In this document: positions 8,033 to 17,860 of the stretch, in pieces
Layout: every line of letters starts with the position of its first letter
How positions within the stretch are numbered: position 1 is the stretch's first letter
Assembly: GCA_038207425.1 (NCBI GenBank)
Contig: JBBQZU010000006.1
Location: forward strand, 62,001-126,000
Origin: JBBQZU01 sp038207425
GTDB lineage: Bacteria > Bacteroidota > Bacteroidia > Flavobacteriales_D > Cryomorphaceae
Length of the DNA: 64,000 bases
Reading direction: 5' to 3'
Notes under the pieces: model-generated
Told to the model about the DNA's origin: nothing
Seen by the model: only the letters and a program-made list of their open reading frames with translations
Database searches by the model: none
Made by a program: the position numbers and the translations under genes

Positions 8033-9682
8033 CTATGCACCCGCGGCTTTTACATTATCGGTTTTTTTGCGCTTTCTCCCCGCCAGCTCATGCGCCGAAT
8101 TTGGCTGAAGGTGTTCCAGGCCTATCAATTTTACCTTGCCGCCTTCGCTTTCATAATCATGTTTGAAATGGCTTAGTTGTTCCATAAAAGTATGGTCTAC
8201 GACTTTAGCCTCACTGAAATCAACAGTGATTTTACCGCCTGATGGCACATTTTCAATCTGCCGTTTGAAACCCATATAATTTGAAAATACAGCGCAGGTC
8301 CTGGACTTAAATATGGTCTCATGTTCTGTTCGTTCTATATCAAAACCGGTTTGAAAGAGATTCTTTACAGGCACACCGGCTACTAAATGAAAAATGATTT
8401 TAAGCGCAATACCCGCTGCAATGCCCACCAGTAGATCTTCGGCAAGTGTTACTATAATAGTAACAAGAAAAATGGCCAACTGTTCTTTTCCGATTTTGTA
8501 GGTATTTTTGAAAAGGCGCGGCGATGCAAGCCTGAAGCCTGTGTATACCAGCATGGCGGCGAGTGCTGCAAGCGGTATCTGGTGTATAAGGCTTGGGAAG
8601 AATGCCACGAATATAAGCAGCAGCAATCCGTGAAACACATTGCTCCAGCGGGTTCGGGCCCCATTGCCCACATTGGCTGAGCTCCGCACTACTTCGGCAA
8701 TCATAGGCAAACCACCTACAAGACCCGCGAGTGTATTGCCCCCGCCTACGGCAAGTAAGTCGCGGTTGGTATTTGACTTTCTGTGGTAAGGATCCATGCC
8801 ATCTATCGCCTTTACAGTAAGCAGCGATTCAAGACTCCCTACCAAAGAGAACATGACAATGTATTTCAATGATGCAAGCGAAAATAAACGACTGAAATCA
8901 GGGAAGATAATGCCATCGCCTATTTTTGCTGGAAGCGTTACAAGAAATTTAGGGCCTACGATGAATTGATGATCGAGAAAAAGATACTTATGGGCATGCT
9001 CAAGATCGAAATAATACCCCAATGGCAGGGCTATAAGCAAGACCAGCATAGGTGCCGGTATTTTTTTTGTCCATTTTGACTTTAGTGCCGGCAGGCCAAA
9101 AAGGATAATGAGGCTCAGCAAACCAATGGCAGCAATTTCAGGGTTCAGATTCATCACCATATCGGGAATTTCGGCAAGGAGTGCCAGTGGGTTGGTATGG
9201 GTAGCAGTTGCTCCCAGCATAACCGGTACTTGCTTGGCGATGATGATAATGCCAATAGCAGCGAGCATACCATGCACTGCCGAAGCAGGGAAGAAATCAA
9301 CAAAACGCCCCATTTTCAGCAAAGCGAAAACAACCTGAACAAGGCCCGCCACCACCACGATGGCAAGGGTATACTTGTAGCCTGCAAATGGATTGCCGGC
9401 GCCAAGCTCTATTACCGATGCTGCGGCGATAGCGATAAGTCCGGCAGCAGGGCCTTTGATGGTAAGCCGAGAACCCATCAGAGGGCCTACGATCAATCCG
9501 CCGATAATGGCAGTAAGTATTCCTCCAATGGGTGGAAATCCGCTCGCCATGCTAATGCCCAGACATAGTGGCAATGCAATAAGAAATACCAGAAAGCCCG
9601 ACCAAAGATCAGCCTTCCAGTTTTGTTTTAGTCCTTCAAGTCCTTCTGCGGGAATGGTTTTACTGTGCGTGTTGGTATTCAT
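8033..9682 (-). CDS. SulP family anion transporter with C-terminal STAS domain
   Basis: This 549-residue protein has about 12 membrane segments. It starts with DLWSGFLVFLIALPLCLGIS and includes the conserved SRLTIKGPAAGLIAIAAA region. A C-terminal STAS-like domain follows (~residues 455-530, KITVDFSEAKVVDHTFMEQL). SulP proteins carry sulfate or bicarbonate; the BicA branch takes up bicarbonate with sodium. Here the gene is the last in a minus-strand run after dabA and dabB, with 28 bases to dabB. The context favours bicarbonate over sulfate, although the sulfur genes next door keep sulfate possible. Confidence 0.88.
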   Translation of the reverse strand: MNTNTHSKTIPAEGLEGLKQNWKADLWSGFLVFLIALPLCLGISMASGFPPIGGILTAIIGGLIVGPLMGSRLTIKGPAAGLIAIAAASVIELGAGNPFAGYKYTLAIVVVAGLVQVVFALLKMGRFVDFFPASAVHGMLAAIGIIIIAKQVPVMLGATATHTNPLALLAEIPDMVMNLNPEIAAIGLLSLIILFGLPALKSKWTKKIPAPMLVLLIALPLGYYFDLEHAHKYLFLDHQFIVGPKFLVTLPAKIGDGIIFPDFSRLFSLASLKYIVMFSLVGSLESLLTVKAIDGMDPYHRKSNTNRDLLAVGGGNTLAGLVGGLPMIAEVVRSSANVGNGARTRWSNVFHGLLLLIFVAFFPSLIHQIPLAALAAMLVYTGFRLASPRLFKNTYKIGKEQLAIFLVTIIVTLAEDLLVGIAAGIALKIIFHLVAGVPVKNLFQTGFDIERTEHETIFKSRTCAVFSNYMGFKRQIENVPSGGKITVDFSEAKVVDHTFMEQLSHFKHDYESEGGKVKLIGLEHLQPNSAHELAGRKRKKTDNVKAAGA

Positions 9683-9710
9683 TTGAGTTGGTTTTTAAAA
9701 TCTGAATTAA

Positions 9711-11585
9711 TTAAACTGTGAGCAGTACTTTCTCCTGGTAATTCGGGGTGTTGGGACCAAGAAATATTCTGGCGTAAATTCTTATCAGGGCAATTCCATT
9801 TACTATAAAGGTAATGGCTACCAATGCGGCCAGAACGAATTGGTCTTCATGAATGTGTGAGATGATGGCGTCTTCGCCAATAAAGGTTGGGGTAATTGGA
9901 AATCCTGCAAGCCCCAGACATGCAAGCAAAAATATAAATCCCAGCCGGCGTTGTTTTGCGATCAGTCCATGAAAATCGTTTAGGCCCACCCGATGCCCTT
10001 CCAGGTTGTGAATGCGCTGCAGCACCCAGTATCCAAGTGCACCGGCTACCAGCACTCCACTGAGGTAAATCAATGATTCCTGCACATTAAACTTTTCGTT
10101 GAAGCTTATGGAAAGATCAATGAACAGGTGACCAAAAATAATGAGCGACCAGGCGAGCCTTGAGCTGCCGCGCTCGTTGTATGCTTTGGCCACCATGAGC
10201 AATGCTAGCAGTGCAAGAACCACAGCCAGATAATGACGCACCAGCAATGAAAGTGGCTGATGGAAATACACAAGCCAGAACCCTGCTATGTATACCGGAA
10301 CCACAAAATAAAGGAGGTTTCGCAGGGTAATGAAATCGAGAAGAGCACGGGCTTTCTTCAGGGGCCGGAAGAAAATGTTGAATACCACTTTATCAAGGTA
10401 CCATTCCCTAACGGAAAGCATATATATAGTGGACCGCAACCGCTTTCTAAGTCCATTTTTTCCCGGGCCGGGGGCAGGCTTATAATTGTAGAATTGCTCC
10501 CTGATCAGGTAGGTAACCGTAGATGGTGAAATAAGCAATTGATAGGTGCGCAGAAATGCATTTCCAGCAAAGTGAATAAGGGCAATCACTTCAAACCCCA
10601 ATGCAATTTCAATAAAAATAATACCAATCTGCGCTGCCGATGCATATGCAATCTGGCTCTTGATGGTGCTTTGCACACGGGCTATGGAAGTAGCTATAAG
10701 CGCAGTGCTGAGTCCGATGCCCCCTATAAGTATGCGCACTGAAGTTTGGTGCTCCCAGAATGGTGCTGTCCGCAAAAGCAGAAATGCCCCAATATGTACC
10801 GACAGCGAACCGTAAAAAATGGCGCTTGAAGGAGTAGGGCCTTCCATGGCCCTGGGCAGCCAGGCAGTAAATGGCAGTTGCGCTGATTTGGCAGTAGCGG
10901 CGAGCAATATCATCAGCGAAATAAAAATTCCGGAGTACGTATGCGACTCTATATGTTCATGCACCAGATCGTAGTTCAGCAATCGTGCGAAATCAATATT
11001 CTCATGCCAAAGGTGATGCATCATCCACATAGCCAGCAGCAAGCCCACATCGCCAATGCGATAGATGGTAAAAACCTTGATGGCATTTTTTACCGGAAGG
11101 TAGCGCTGCCTGTAGAAAGCTATAAGCAGAAAGGATGAAATACCCAATATCTCCCAGCCGATGAAAAGGGTTTCAATATTGCCTGAAAGCACTGTAAGGT
11201 TGTAGCCGAAATAGAAGAACAATACCGTAACAAAAAAGCGTTTGTAACCCTTCTCGCGGTGCAGGTAGTAGCGGCTGTATTTGGTTACCATCAGGGTAAG
11301 CAATGTGCCTACGAGCATATACACTACAGTAATTTTGTCAAAATAGAAATCAAGATAAAAATCATAGTTCTCCGAGCGGTACAGCGAAATATCGCGGATG
11401 GTGTACACGGGCATCCCCTCGCTTAGCCAAAACCCTACGAAGAATAATAAGACCATTAAATTAATTCCTACGGCAGCAAAGGCCACACCCGAAAGCAATT
11501 TTTCATTGGTAATCTTCACGAATATTGCGTTAATTACAAGGCCAGCAAAAGGAATAAGTAGGAAAATATGCAGCAATTCTTCCAT
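9711..11585 (-). CDS. dabB: DabB-like membrane subunit of inorganic carbon transporter
   Basis: This 624-residue protein has about 15 membrane segments and belongs to the NADH-quinone oxidoreductase chain 5 / Mrp antiporter family. The core contains GWEILGISSFLLIAFY and PFTAWLPRAMEGPTPSSAIFYGSLSVHIGAFL. No other complex I genes are nearby. It begins four bases after a DUF2309 gene, which is the arrangement of dabA-dabB inorganic carbon accumulation operons. In that system DabB is thought to supply a cation gradient that drives CO2 hydration by DabA. The gene is co-transcribed with dabA upstream and sulP downstream. Confidence 0.9.
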   Translation of the reverse strand: MEELLHIFLLIPFAGLVINAIFVKITNEKLLSGVAFAAVGINLMVLLFFVGFWLSEGMPVYTIRDISLYRSENYDFYLDFYFDKITVVYMLVGTLLTLMVTKYSRYYLHREKGYKRFFVTVLFFYFGYNLTVLSGNIETLFIGWEILGISSFLLIAFYRQRYLPVKNAIKVFTIYRIGDVGLLLAMWMMHHLWHENIDFARLLNYDLVHEHIESHTYSGIFISLMILLAATAKSAQLPFTAWLPRAMEGPTPSSAIFYGSLSVHIGAFLLLRTAPFWEHQTSVRILIGGIGLSTALIATSIARVQSTIKSQIAYASAAQIGIIFIEIALGFEVIALIHFAGNAFLRTYQLLISPSTVTYLIREQFYNYKPAPGPGKNGLRKRLRSTIYMLSVREWYLDKVVFNIFFRPLKKARALLDFITLRNLLYFVVPVYIAGFWLVYFHQPLSLLVRHYLAVVLALLALLMVAKAYNERGSSRLAWSLIIFGHLFIDLSISFNEKFNVQESLIYLSGVLVAGALGYWVLQRIHNLEGHRVGLNDFHGLIAKQRRLGFIFLLACLGLAGFPITPTFIGEDAIISHIHEDQFVLAALVAITFIVNGIALIRIYARIFLGPNTPNYQEKVLLTV

Positions 11586-11589
11586 AATT

Positions 11590-14112
11590 TCAGAGCGGGC
11601 TTGTGAATTGCATTACAGGAATATTCTCAGTTTGCGAAACAATAAAACCGGTTACATCTTTGGTGTTTTTGGCAGCTTCGCTTATTGTGGGCGGCTCCTT
11701 TCTCAGTGGCGTATAAAGCTCAAATTTCAGGTCCTTGAGTACAAGTATATTCCCTGAGTCAGGGTCTTTTACCGTAAGGTGTACCCATTCATTCTCAAAC
11801 CATTCGAGGGTTGATTTATTTCGTTTTATAGTATTGAGCACCACTTCGGGTCGCTGCTCTATGATGAATAAAAGTCGCCACGGGTCGCTCAGTTCTATCA
11901 TCTGGCTGGGCAAACCCGGTCGCAGGTCGCCTTCTACACCATTGGCTACTGCAAAAAGACCAATCACATTATGGGGTAATTTTGTTCCGGCACCGAGCTG
12001 CTGAATGTCAACCCGGGAGAAGTAATATTCAAGGTTGATTCCTCCACAAACAGGCGCTGCTGCATTCAAAATACCTTCGAGATATATACCATCAGGATCG
12101 TTGCGGTAATCATATGAATTCATAAAGGGGCGTGCATCAAGGTACAAATGACTTGTAAGGCTGTTTCGGCCAATGATGCACAGACTTGCGAAGGCGTGGT
12201 TCATCTCAGGTCGCGGTTCAAAGAGCGATACCGAGCGGCGCTTTACGAGTTCATGAACCTTCTCGGGCGAAAGGGAAGAGTCAATGGTTGCAAACCTGCG
12301 TGAACGCTCGCGGGCATTGAGCTGCAACGCTTGGTGCATGGTGAGCACATTTTTTTCATGGAGCACGTGCAGTGCTTTGTCAAAATTCTGGTCATCGTAA
12401 AATTCAATTTCATCGCGGGTGGTATCGTGCATAGCGGCAACAAAGCGGGTGCTATCGGGGATCTCAATTCCGCTTTCGCGCAAAAGCGCGCGCACCTCAG
12501 GCTTGTTGGCCATATAGGCAAATGTGCGTGCGTTTACTGCCCCCGGCCTTCCGCAGCACGCGCCGCAGTCGTACCCTGCATAATGGGTATTGTTTACCGA
12601 ACTTGCGCCGTGGCCTACCACATATACCAGTGGAGCATAATTGCCGGTAAGGCCCGTGCTACCAAGCACACGTTTTAAACGCTCTGCCATTTCATCGAGT
12701 TTGAAGCCTACCTGGAGTTTTTCAAGTTTGCTTTCAGCTTCGTTGTATTCTATACTCAGATCGGCATGTTTATCCATATGCCTGAAGGAGTAGGCAGCAG
12801 CCGGACTCATCGTGGGTCTGAATAGGTTGAGAAACAATTTGAAAGCTGCCCAGAAGCCAAGTGTTTGCGTAATGAGCCAGCCTTGCAGCAGGCCGTGTGA
12901 TCGCTTTGAATAGTGCAGATCGTTTTTGTTGCTATCGCGTCGGTTTCGCTCATGGATCATGTACTTTGGGGTAATGGGTGCAGGACAGGCTTTGGTAAGA
13001 AATTTCCCGTTTTCAGGACGGAAGTAGAACTCAACTCCGAAGAATCCCGGCGTACCATACGTGGCACATTCCGGATCGATGCTTTCAATATTGCGCCTCA
13101 AAGAATAAGAGCGGTCATCAATGCAAAATAAGGCCTGAAAATTATTGGCATTTCTGGTGGGGAGATTATTTGGCTTGGCAATGCCGGCAAGCACCTCATC
13201 ATAATAGCTCCATTCATATGCTTTTTGCCACAAGGCTATGGTTTCGAAAACTTCTGATGATTCAGTTACCTGAAATAGTGGCTCCGGTTTTTCCGGAAGG
13301 TGTATGCCAAGAGGTTTCCAGGTGTCGCCAAATTTTTGGTCGAGTGCATCTATCTCAAAAATCAATTCTACAATAATTAGCTCTCTAAGTGAAATTGATC
13401 TTTGGTCGAGCAGCGTTTCAGGTTGCATTTCAATGACCGATACAATACCGGACCAGCCGGGATGGGTGAACTGCTGATCGAAGAGATATTGTTCGTAAAG
13501 CGAAGCATCGCCTACAATAAGGTCGAGCAATTGCGCAACACCTGTTTGCTCATCGAGCAGAAATTTGCGTGCCCTTTCGGTGCGCATAAAGCCCACTACA
13601 CTGTGGCTTTCAAGGTCGCGCACAGCAGCCAGAAATCCATTTCCCGAAAGGGGGAAAGAATTTATAGAGATACCCTGGTCGAGGTAATTGCTGAGTAGCC
13701 TGAACAGTATTGGTTGTACTACCTTGTCGATGCTAATTTTATAGTAGTCTTTCCAGCCATGTCGCAGTGCACCAATGCGCTTTTGGATAGGCGTCAGGAA
13801 TGGTTTGTAAAGAAGAATTTCCATCCAATACGCAACTTTATCGGGGCTATGGCATTCAGAAACTATTCTGGTGAGCACCTCGGGCTGTATTCGCCCTTGG
13901 GCGTAAAGCGTTCGGTACTCTTCAATGGAAAGCGAAGTGCGGTAGCCAAACATTTGTGAGGCTTCCTGTATTGCTTTGAAAAATTTGTGGTTCTGAAAAG
14001 CGTGCAGCGTATTGTGGTGCACGAAATCTTTGAGGGCAGCTTGCGCAGGCAGGAAATGTGCCAGCTTGTGCAGAGATGCGTGCTCATCGAATTCTGAATT
14101 CGTGTGCTTCAT
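11590..14112 (-). CDS. dabA: DabA-like DUF2309 subunit of inorganic carbon transporter
   Basis: This 840-residue DUF2309 (UPF0753) protein has the four zinc-site residues expected for DabA: Cys330 and Asp332 in FCIDDRS, His501 in VVGHGASS, and Cys516 in YDCGACCG. The spacing (C-x-D, 15 residues between His and Cys) matches the beta-carbonic-anhydrase-like site described for Halothiobacillus DabA. The complex with DabB is proposed to hydrate CO2 vectorially to bicarbonate in the cytoplasm, energised by an ion gradient. No RuBisCO or carboxysome gene is in the window, so the likely role here is feeding carboxylases under low CO2. Confidence 0.92.
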   Translation of the reverse strand: MKHTNSEFDEHASLHKLAHFLPAQAALKDFVHHNTLHAFQNHKFFKAIQEASQMFGYRTSLSIEEYRTLYAQGRIQPEVLTRIVSECHSPDKVAYWMEILLYKPFLTPIQKRIGALRHGWKDYYKISIDKVVQPILFRLLSNYLDQGISINSFPLSGNGFLAAVRDLESHSVVGFMRTERARKFLLDEQTGVAQLLDLIVGDASLYEQYLFDQQFTHPGWSGIVSVIEMQPETLLDQRSISLRELIIVELIFEIDALDQKFGDTWKPLGIHLPEKPEPLFQVTESSEVFETIALWQKAYEWSYYDEVLAGIAKPNNLPTRNANNFQALFCIDDRSYSLRRNIESIDPECATYGTPGFFGVEFYFRPENGKFLTKACPAPITPKYMIHERNRRDSNKNDLHYSKRSHGLLQGWLITQTLGFWAAFKLFLNLFRPTMSPAAAYSFRHMDKHADLSIEYNEAESKLEKLQVGFKLDEMAERLKRVLGSTGLTGNYAPLVYVVGHGASSVNNTHYAGYDCGACCGRPGAVNARTFAYMANKPEVRALLRESGIEIPDSTRFVAAMHDTTRDEIEFYDDQNFDKALHVLHEKNVLTMHQALQLNARERSRRFATIDSSLSPEKVHELVKRRSVSLFEPRPEMNHAFASLCIIGRNSLTSHLYLDARPFMNSYDYRNDPDGIYLEGILNAAAPVCGGINLEYYFSRVDIQQLGAGTKLPHNVIGLFAVANGVEGDLRPGLPSQMIELSDPWRLLFIIEQRPEVVLNTIKRNKSTLEWFENEWVHLTVKDPDSGNILVLKDLKFELYTPLRKEPPTISEAAKNTKDVTGFIVSQTENIPVMQFTSPL

Positions 14113-14210
14113 TTCGATTATGAAAAAACCTATAAATGTAAGACTGAGAAAATCGAAGTACTAGGACAACCCAAATGCAGGTGTGAGAAGACACCTTATA
14201 GAAATTCTTT

Positions 14211-14612
14211 TCAGGAAAGGAAATGCTTCCACGCGTGGTGGAGTGAATAGAGCGGAATGGATACCGAATGTGCGAGAGAAAATTCAGAGATGGTTATCGA
14301 CAGGCAATGCGAAATGTAGTAAGAGCTATTGATGGAATTTTCTGCACCTGATGAATCGTTGTCCTGGTCATTTTGCTCATCTTCTTCTACAGTGCGTTCA
14401 TTCGCTTCCGCTAAAAAGGCGGGCATTGAAGCCTGATGGGGCAGGTTTATACCATCATGGTCTATGGTTGCCTCGTAAGAGCTAACTTCGGTATAGATGT
14501 CAGCAAGAGAAACTGAAGCATTTGCCGTAGCGCTTGAATAAAGCGGGAGGAATGCCAATAACAGGAGAGAGAGTTTCCGATACACTTTAAACTGAATGCT
14601 GCTGTAGAACAT
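14211..14612 (-). CDS. Small secreted acidic protein upstream of dabA
   Basis: This 133-residue protein has a Sec signal (YRKLSLLLLAFLPLYSSATANA). The middle is acidic and asparagine-rich (ANERTVEEDEQNDQDNDSS). The C-terminal third ends in HSVSIPLYSLHHAWKHFLS. I do not recognise a characterised family. It is 98 bases upstream of dabA on the same strand, so it could be the first gene of the carbon-uptake operon or a separate unit. Low complexity in the middle makes distant homology hard to judge by eye. The signal peptide and clean frame support a real gene. Confidence 0.6.
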   Translation of the reverse strand: MFYSSIQFKVYRKLSLLLLAFLPLYSSATANASVSLADIYTEVSSYEATIDHDGINLPHQASMPAFLAEANERTVEEDEQNDQDNDSSGAENSINSSYYISHCLSITISEFSLAHSVSIPLYSLHHAWKHFLS

Positions 14613-14757
14613 GCATCGATTGTATTACGATTCGAAAGTAGATAAAGGTGCAGCAGCTCATCGATAAATTAACAAATTATTACCAATCGAAAGTTCACGA
14701 GGCAAAAGTTACCCTTCATACTCAATCCTTGTAGACGCTTTTCAAAATCACACAACC

Positions 14758-14791
14758 TTTGGTTCAGCGCGCGCATCTTTTATTACCTTTC
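14758..14791 (+). promoter_or_regulatory. Bacteroidota-type promoter of the AI-2E family gene
   Basis: TTTG at 14758-14761 and TACCTTTC at 14784-14791 form a -33/-7 pair with a 22-base spacer and one mismatch to TAnnTTTG. They lie 30 bases before the ATG at 14822, so the in-frame TTG at 14759 is not the start. Confidence 0.5.
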
Positions 14792-14821
14792 GCGGCAGTA
14801 GGTATTCGAAATATTACCGAT

Positions 14822-15919
14822 ATGACACCACAAGATTCGCCTGTTCCGGCGAAGATCACATTGCCACATAATAAAGTAGTGTTTTACGCATTACAGCTTG
14901 TAGCACTCAGCTTGCTGCTTTATTACTGTTATGGAGTTATAGAGCCTTTTGTGCTGCTGATCGTCTGGGGGGCCATACTGGCAGTAACCCTATATCCTTT
15001 GCACAAAATGCTTTCCCGCAGGTTGAATAACCGCAAAGCCCTTTCAGCAATACTTATTACAGCGCTATTATTTGCTTTAATTATCGGTCCGTCATTATGG
15101 CTGCTTACATCAACCTATGGTGAAGTGAGAGAACTTGCCGAAATGTACAGAGCTGGCAACCTGGCAATACCAACTCCCCCTGATGGAGTGAAAGACTGGC
15201 CCCTTATAGGTAAAAACCTGAACGAGTACTGGCTGGCCGCTTCAAGAGATCTTTCAGGGTTTTTGTTTGAACATAGAAATGATTTGAAGCCGGTTGCTAT
15301 AAAGTTAGTGGGGCTTTTATCTAACACCGGCAAAAGTTTATTGCTCTTCGCTGCATCGATCATTGTTTCAGGAATTATGCTCGTGTACGCTGAAGGGGCG
15401 GGCGGCGCAATGAAAAAAGCACTCTCAAAGCTTGCAGGCTTACAGGGCGAAACGATGCACGAAGTGGCGGCACTTACCATTCGCAATGTGGTAAAAGGAA
15501 TACTCGGCGTAGCCACCATTCAGGCTTTGCTGGCCGGTATTGGGTTTGTAGCAGCCGGAGTTCCCCTGGCCGGTATCTGGATTATTCTCTGCCTGATGCT
15601 GTCAGTGATACAGGTTGGTATTTTTCCTGTTACCATTGGTGTAATCATATACATCTGGGGAGCTGCTGATAGTACCACGGCCATACTGCTGAGCATTTGG
15701 CTCATTATCGTTGGCTTTGTAGACAATGTGCTTAAACCGATTTTACTGGGGCAAGGCGCGCCTGTACCAATGCTTGTAATTTTTATGGGAACCATCGGCG
15801 GATTTATTCATTCCGGATTTATAGGCTTGTTTACAGGAGCCATATTTCTGTCGCTCGGTTACCGCTTATTTAAAAGTTGGACTGAGAGTGATGCAACGCA
15901 ACTACCGCAGGGAGAATGA
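14822..15919 (+). CDS. AI-2E family transporter
   Basis: This 365-residue membrane protein has the two-lobed hydrophobic pattern of PF01594. A double hairpin comes first (VVFYALQLVALSLLLYYCYGVIEPFVLLIVWGAILAVTLYP), then a soluble linker of about 120 residues, then a C-terminal bundle (AGVPLAGIWIILCLMLSVIQVGIF, DNVLKPILLGQG). Family members are exporters or cation/proton antiporters; only a few move AI-2. Divergent from the Dab operon. A second family member lies at 52404. The start is set at ATG 14822 because a promoter sits immediately upstream. Confidence 0.85.
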   Translation: MTPQDSPVPAKITLPHNKVVFYALQLVALSLLLYYCYGVIEPFVLLIVWGAILAVTLYPLHKMLSRRLNNRKALSAILITALLFALIIGPSLWLLTSTYGEVRELAEMYRAGNLAIPTPPDGVKDWPLIGKNLNEYWLAASRDLSGFLFEHRNDLKPVAIKLVGLLSNTGKSLLLFAASIIVSGIMLVYAEGAGGAMKKALSKLAGLQGETMHEVAALTIRNVVKGILGVATIQALLAGIGFVAAGVPLAGIWIILCLMLSVIQVGIFPVTIGVIIYIWGAADSTTAILLSIWLIIVGFVDNVLKPILLGQGAPVPMLVIFMGTIGGFIHSGFIGLFTGAIFLSLGYRLFKSWTESDATQLPQGE

Positions 15920-16193
15920 TTGGTTAGCTCGATAAATTGTTTTTGTCCAGAAACAAAACGTGACAATTGGAACAAGTACATTATTCAGTTGGAAAGGTGC
16001 AAGAGCCTTGACAAAAAAATTTGCCAATAGGCGCGTTTCCTGCTTTGTGCTTTCCAGGGTGCTACAATCTTGCAAGTTCGTTGCATTTACGAGTTGCGTC
16101 TTAGAATTCAATCAACCCTTCACAATGTAACCCCGGTCACTATAATCACCATATCGGCGTGGTACCTTGGCACTGTATTTAATCTTAGGTATC

Positions 16194-17459
16194 ATGAAAC
16201 CCCACTACCAGGTACTCGTCATCGGCGGAGGCACAGCCGGAATAATGGTTGCAGCTCAGTTGCGCCGCAAAAAATCCAATGCTGATATCGCCATTATAGA
16301 GCCGAGCGACAAGCATTACTACCAACCTGCTTGGACGTTGGTAGGTGCCGGAACGTATAGCTACGAAAAAACCATCAGGCCTGAAGCTGACCAAATACCG
16401 GCAGGGGTGGAGTGGATTCGCGACTATGCTGATGAGTTGCTTCCCGGCACCAATTCGGTGAAAACCCGTGCTTCGGGCATGGTTACTTATGACTATCTGG
16501 TGGTATGTCCCGGCATACAGATGAACATAGATGATATGCCTGGGCTTCGCGAAGCGCTGGATACCGATTTTGTATGCAGCAACTATATCGATCCCGAAAA
16601 AACATGGCGCGTGCTCAGCAATTTTAAGGGGGGCAACGCGATATTCACCCAGCCTACCACGCCCATAAAATGTGGTGGTGCTCCCCAAAAAATTATGTAC
16701 ATGGCCGAAGAGTATTTCCGCAAGCATAAACTGCGCGACAAAACCAATGTGATATTTGCCACTCCCGGTTCGGTAATATTCGGTGTGAAAGAATTTGCCA
16801 AAGAGCTAAACCGTATTATCCTTGAGCGCGATATTATATTGAAGGTCTACTATGCGCCCCACCGCATTGACCCGGTGAAGAAACTCATATACTTTCACTA
16901 CGCAGAGCCGGGAGAGAATACCTGTGTGGTAACGGAAGGAAACAAAATTAATGAACAACTTGTTGGCACTGCGGAGATAGCTATGCCATATGATATGTTG
17001 CACCTGGCGCCACCTCAGTCGGCCCCTGATTTTATTAGAAAGTCACCCTTGGCATACGAATCAGGACCCCATAAGGGCTGGCTCGAAGTAGATATCAATA
17101 GCCTGCAGCATACACGCTACCACAATGTATTCGGCCTTGGCGACTCTGCTGCACTGCCCACCGCAAAAACAGGAGCAGCCATACGGAAGCAAGTTCCTGT
17201 GGTGGTAGAAAATCTTGGGTTTATGATGGACAATATTGACAAGATCAGCAAAGGCTACGAAGGCTATTCTTCTTGCCCACTGGTAACCGGTTACAGCAAA
17301 ATGGTGCTCGCCGAGTTTAAGTACAACAACGTGCGCGACAGCGACCCATTACTGAGCAAATTTATTGATACCACCAAGGAGCAATACAGCATGTGGCTGC
17401 TGAAAAAGTATATGCTTCCTTATTTGTATTGGAACAAGATGATGAAGGGGACGATGTGA
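16194..17459 (+). CDS. sqr: Sulfide:quinone oxidoreductase-like flavoprotein (type II-like)
   Basis: This 421-residue FAD protein starts MKPHYQVLVIGGGTAGIMVA, with the dinucleotide-binding GxGxxG-type loop. It has YYQPAWTLVGAGTY, TTPIKCGGAPQKIMYMAEEY with the redox-active cysteine, TPGSVIFGVKEFAKEL, and the second FAD motif VFGLGDSAALPTAKTGAA. This set matches the mitochondrial SQRDL / type II SQR branch, which oxidises sulfide at the membrane surface, passes electrons to quinone and releases a persulfide. That persulfide is the substrate of the CstB-like protein encoded 10 kb upstream. The ATG at 16194 replaces an in-frame TTG at 16167. Confidence 0.87.
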   Translation: MKPHYQVLVIGGGTAGIMVAAQLRRKKSNADIAIIEPSDKHYYQPAWTLVGAGTYSYEKTIRPEADQIPAGVEWIRDYADELLPGTNSVKTRASGMVTYDYLVVCPGIQMNIDDMPGLREALDTDFVCSNYIDPEKTWRVLSNFKGGNAIFTQPTTPIKCGGAPQKIMYMAEEYFRKHKLRDKTNVIFATPGSVIFGVKEFAKELNRIILERDIILKVYYAPHRIDPVKKLIYFHYAEPGENTCVVTEGNKINEQLVGTAEIAMPYDMLHLAPPQSAPDFIRKSPLAYESGPHKGWLEVDINSLQHTRYHNVFGLGDSAALPTAKTGAAIRKQVPVVVENLGFMMDNIDKISKGYEGYSSCPLVTGYSKMVLAEFKYNNVRDSDPLLSKFIDTTKEQYSMWLLKKYMLPYLYWNKMMKGTM

Positions 17460-17860
17460 CCTTGCAAGCCTTGAATGGCGAAGTACTGCAGCACAGCCTT
17501 CTGCTGGTGTAAGAACCTAATTCGTGCATAGCCTTGCTAGGGCGTAATATGAAGTTGTTTTTTTATAATCTGCGAATTTCTATTCAAACTGATTCGGAAT
17601 ATCCTGTTAGCCCTGCGTGCTCGAATTCCTAACAGAAAATTCCACTATTTCTGTAGATGGTATAGAAGATATTTCACTGCGGTTTTTGTACTCATCGTTG
17701 ATATTACCTTTCCGTTGCTTTTGGATATTCAATAGAAATGCACCATACAACAACCGTTAAATAAATATCTGAATTTCCATATCAGAAAATAGCATAGCTT
17801 TAGAATGCAAGTAGTTTGCAGCGGATCCGCCAAGTTCTCCAACCACAAAAATCTAAAGCC
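17460..17860. other. Intergenic region, no gene seen
   Basis: About 400 A+T-rich bases separate sqr from the MuiA-like gene. I find no open frame with protein-like composition and no clear terminator. TAGCTTTA near 17795 is a weak -7-like match ahead of the ATG at 17861. Confidence 0.4.

Noticed and set aside
9711..11585. Part of respiratory complex I
   Set aside because: No other nuo genes are adjacent and it is coupled to DUF2309/dabA, so DabB is the better call.
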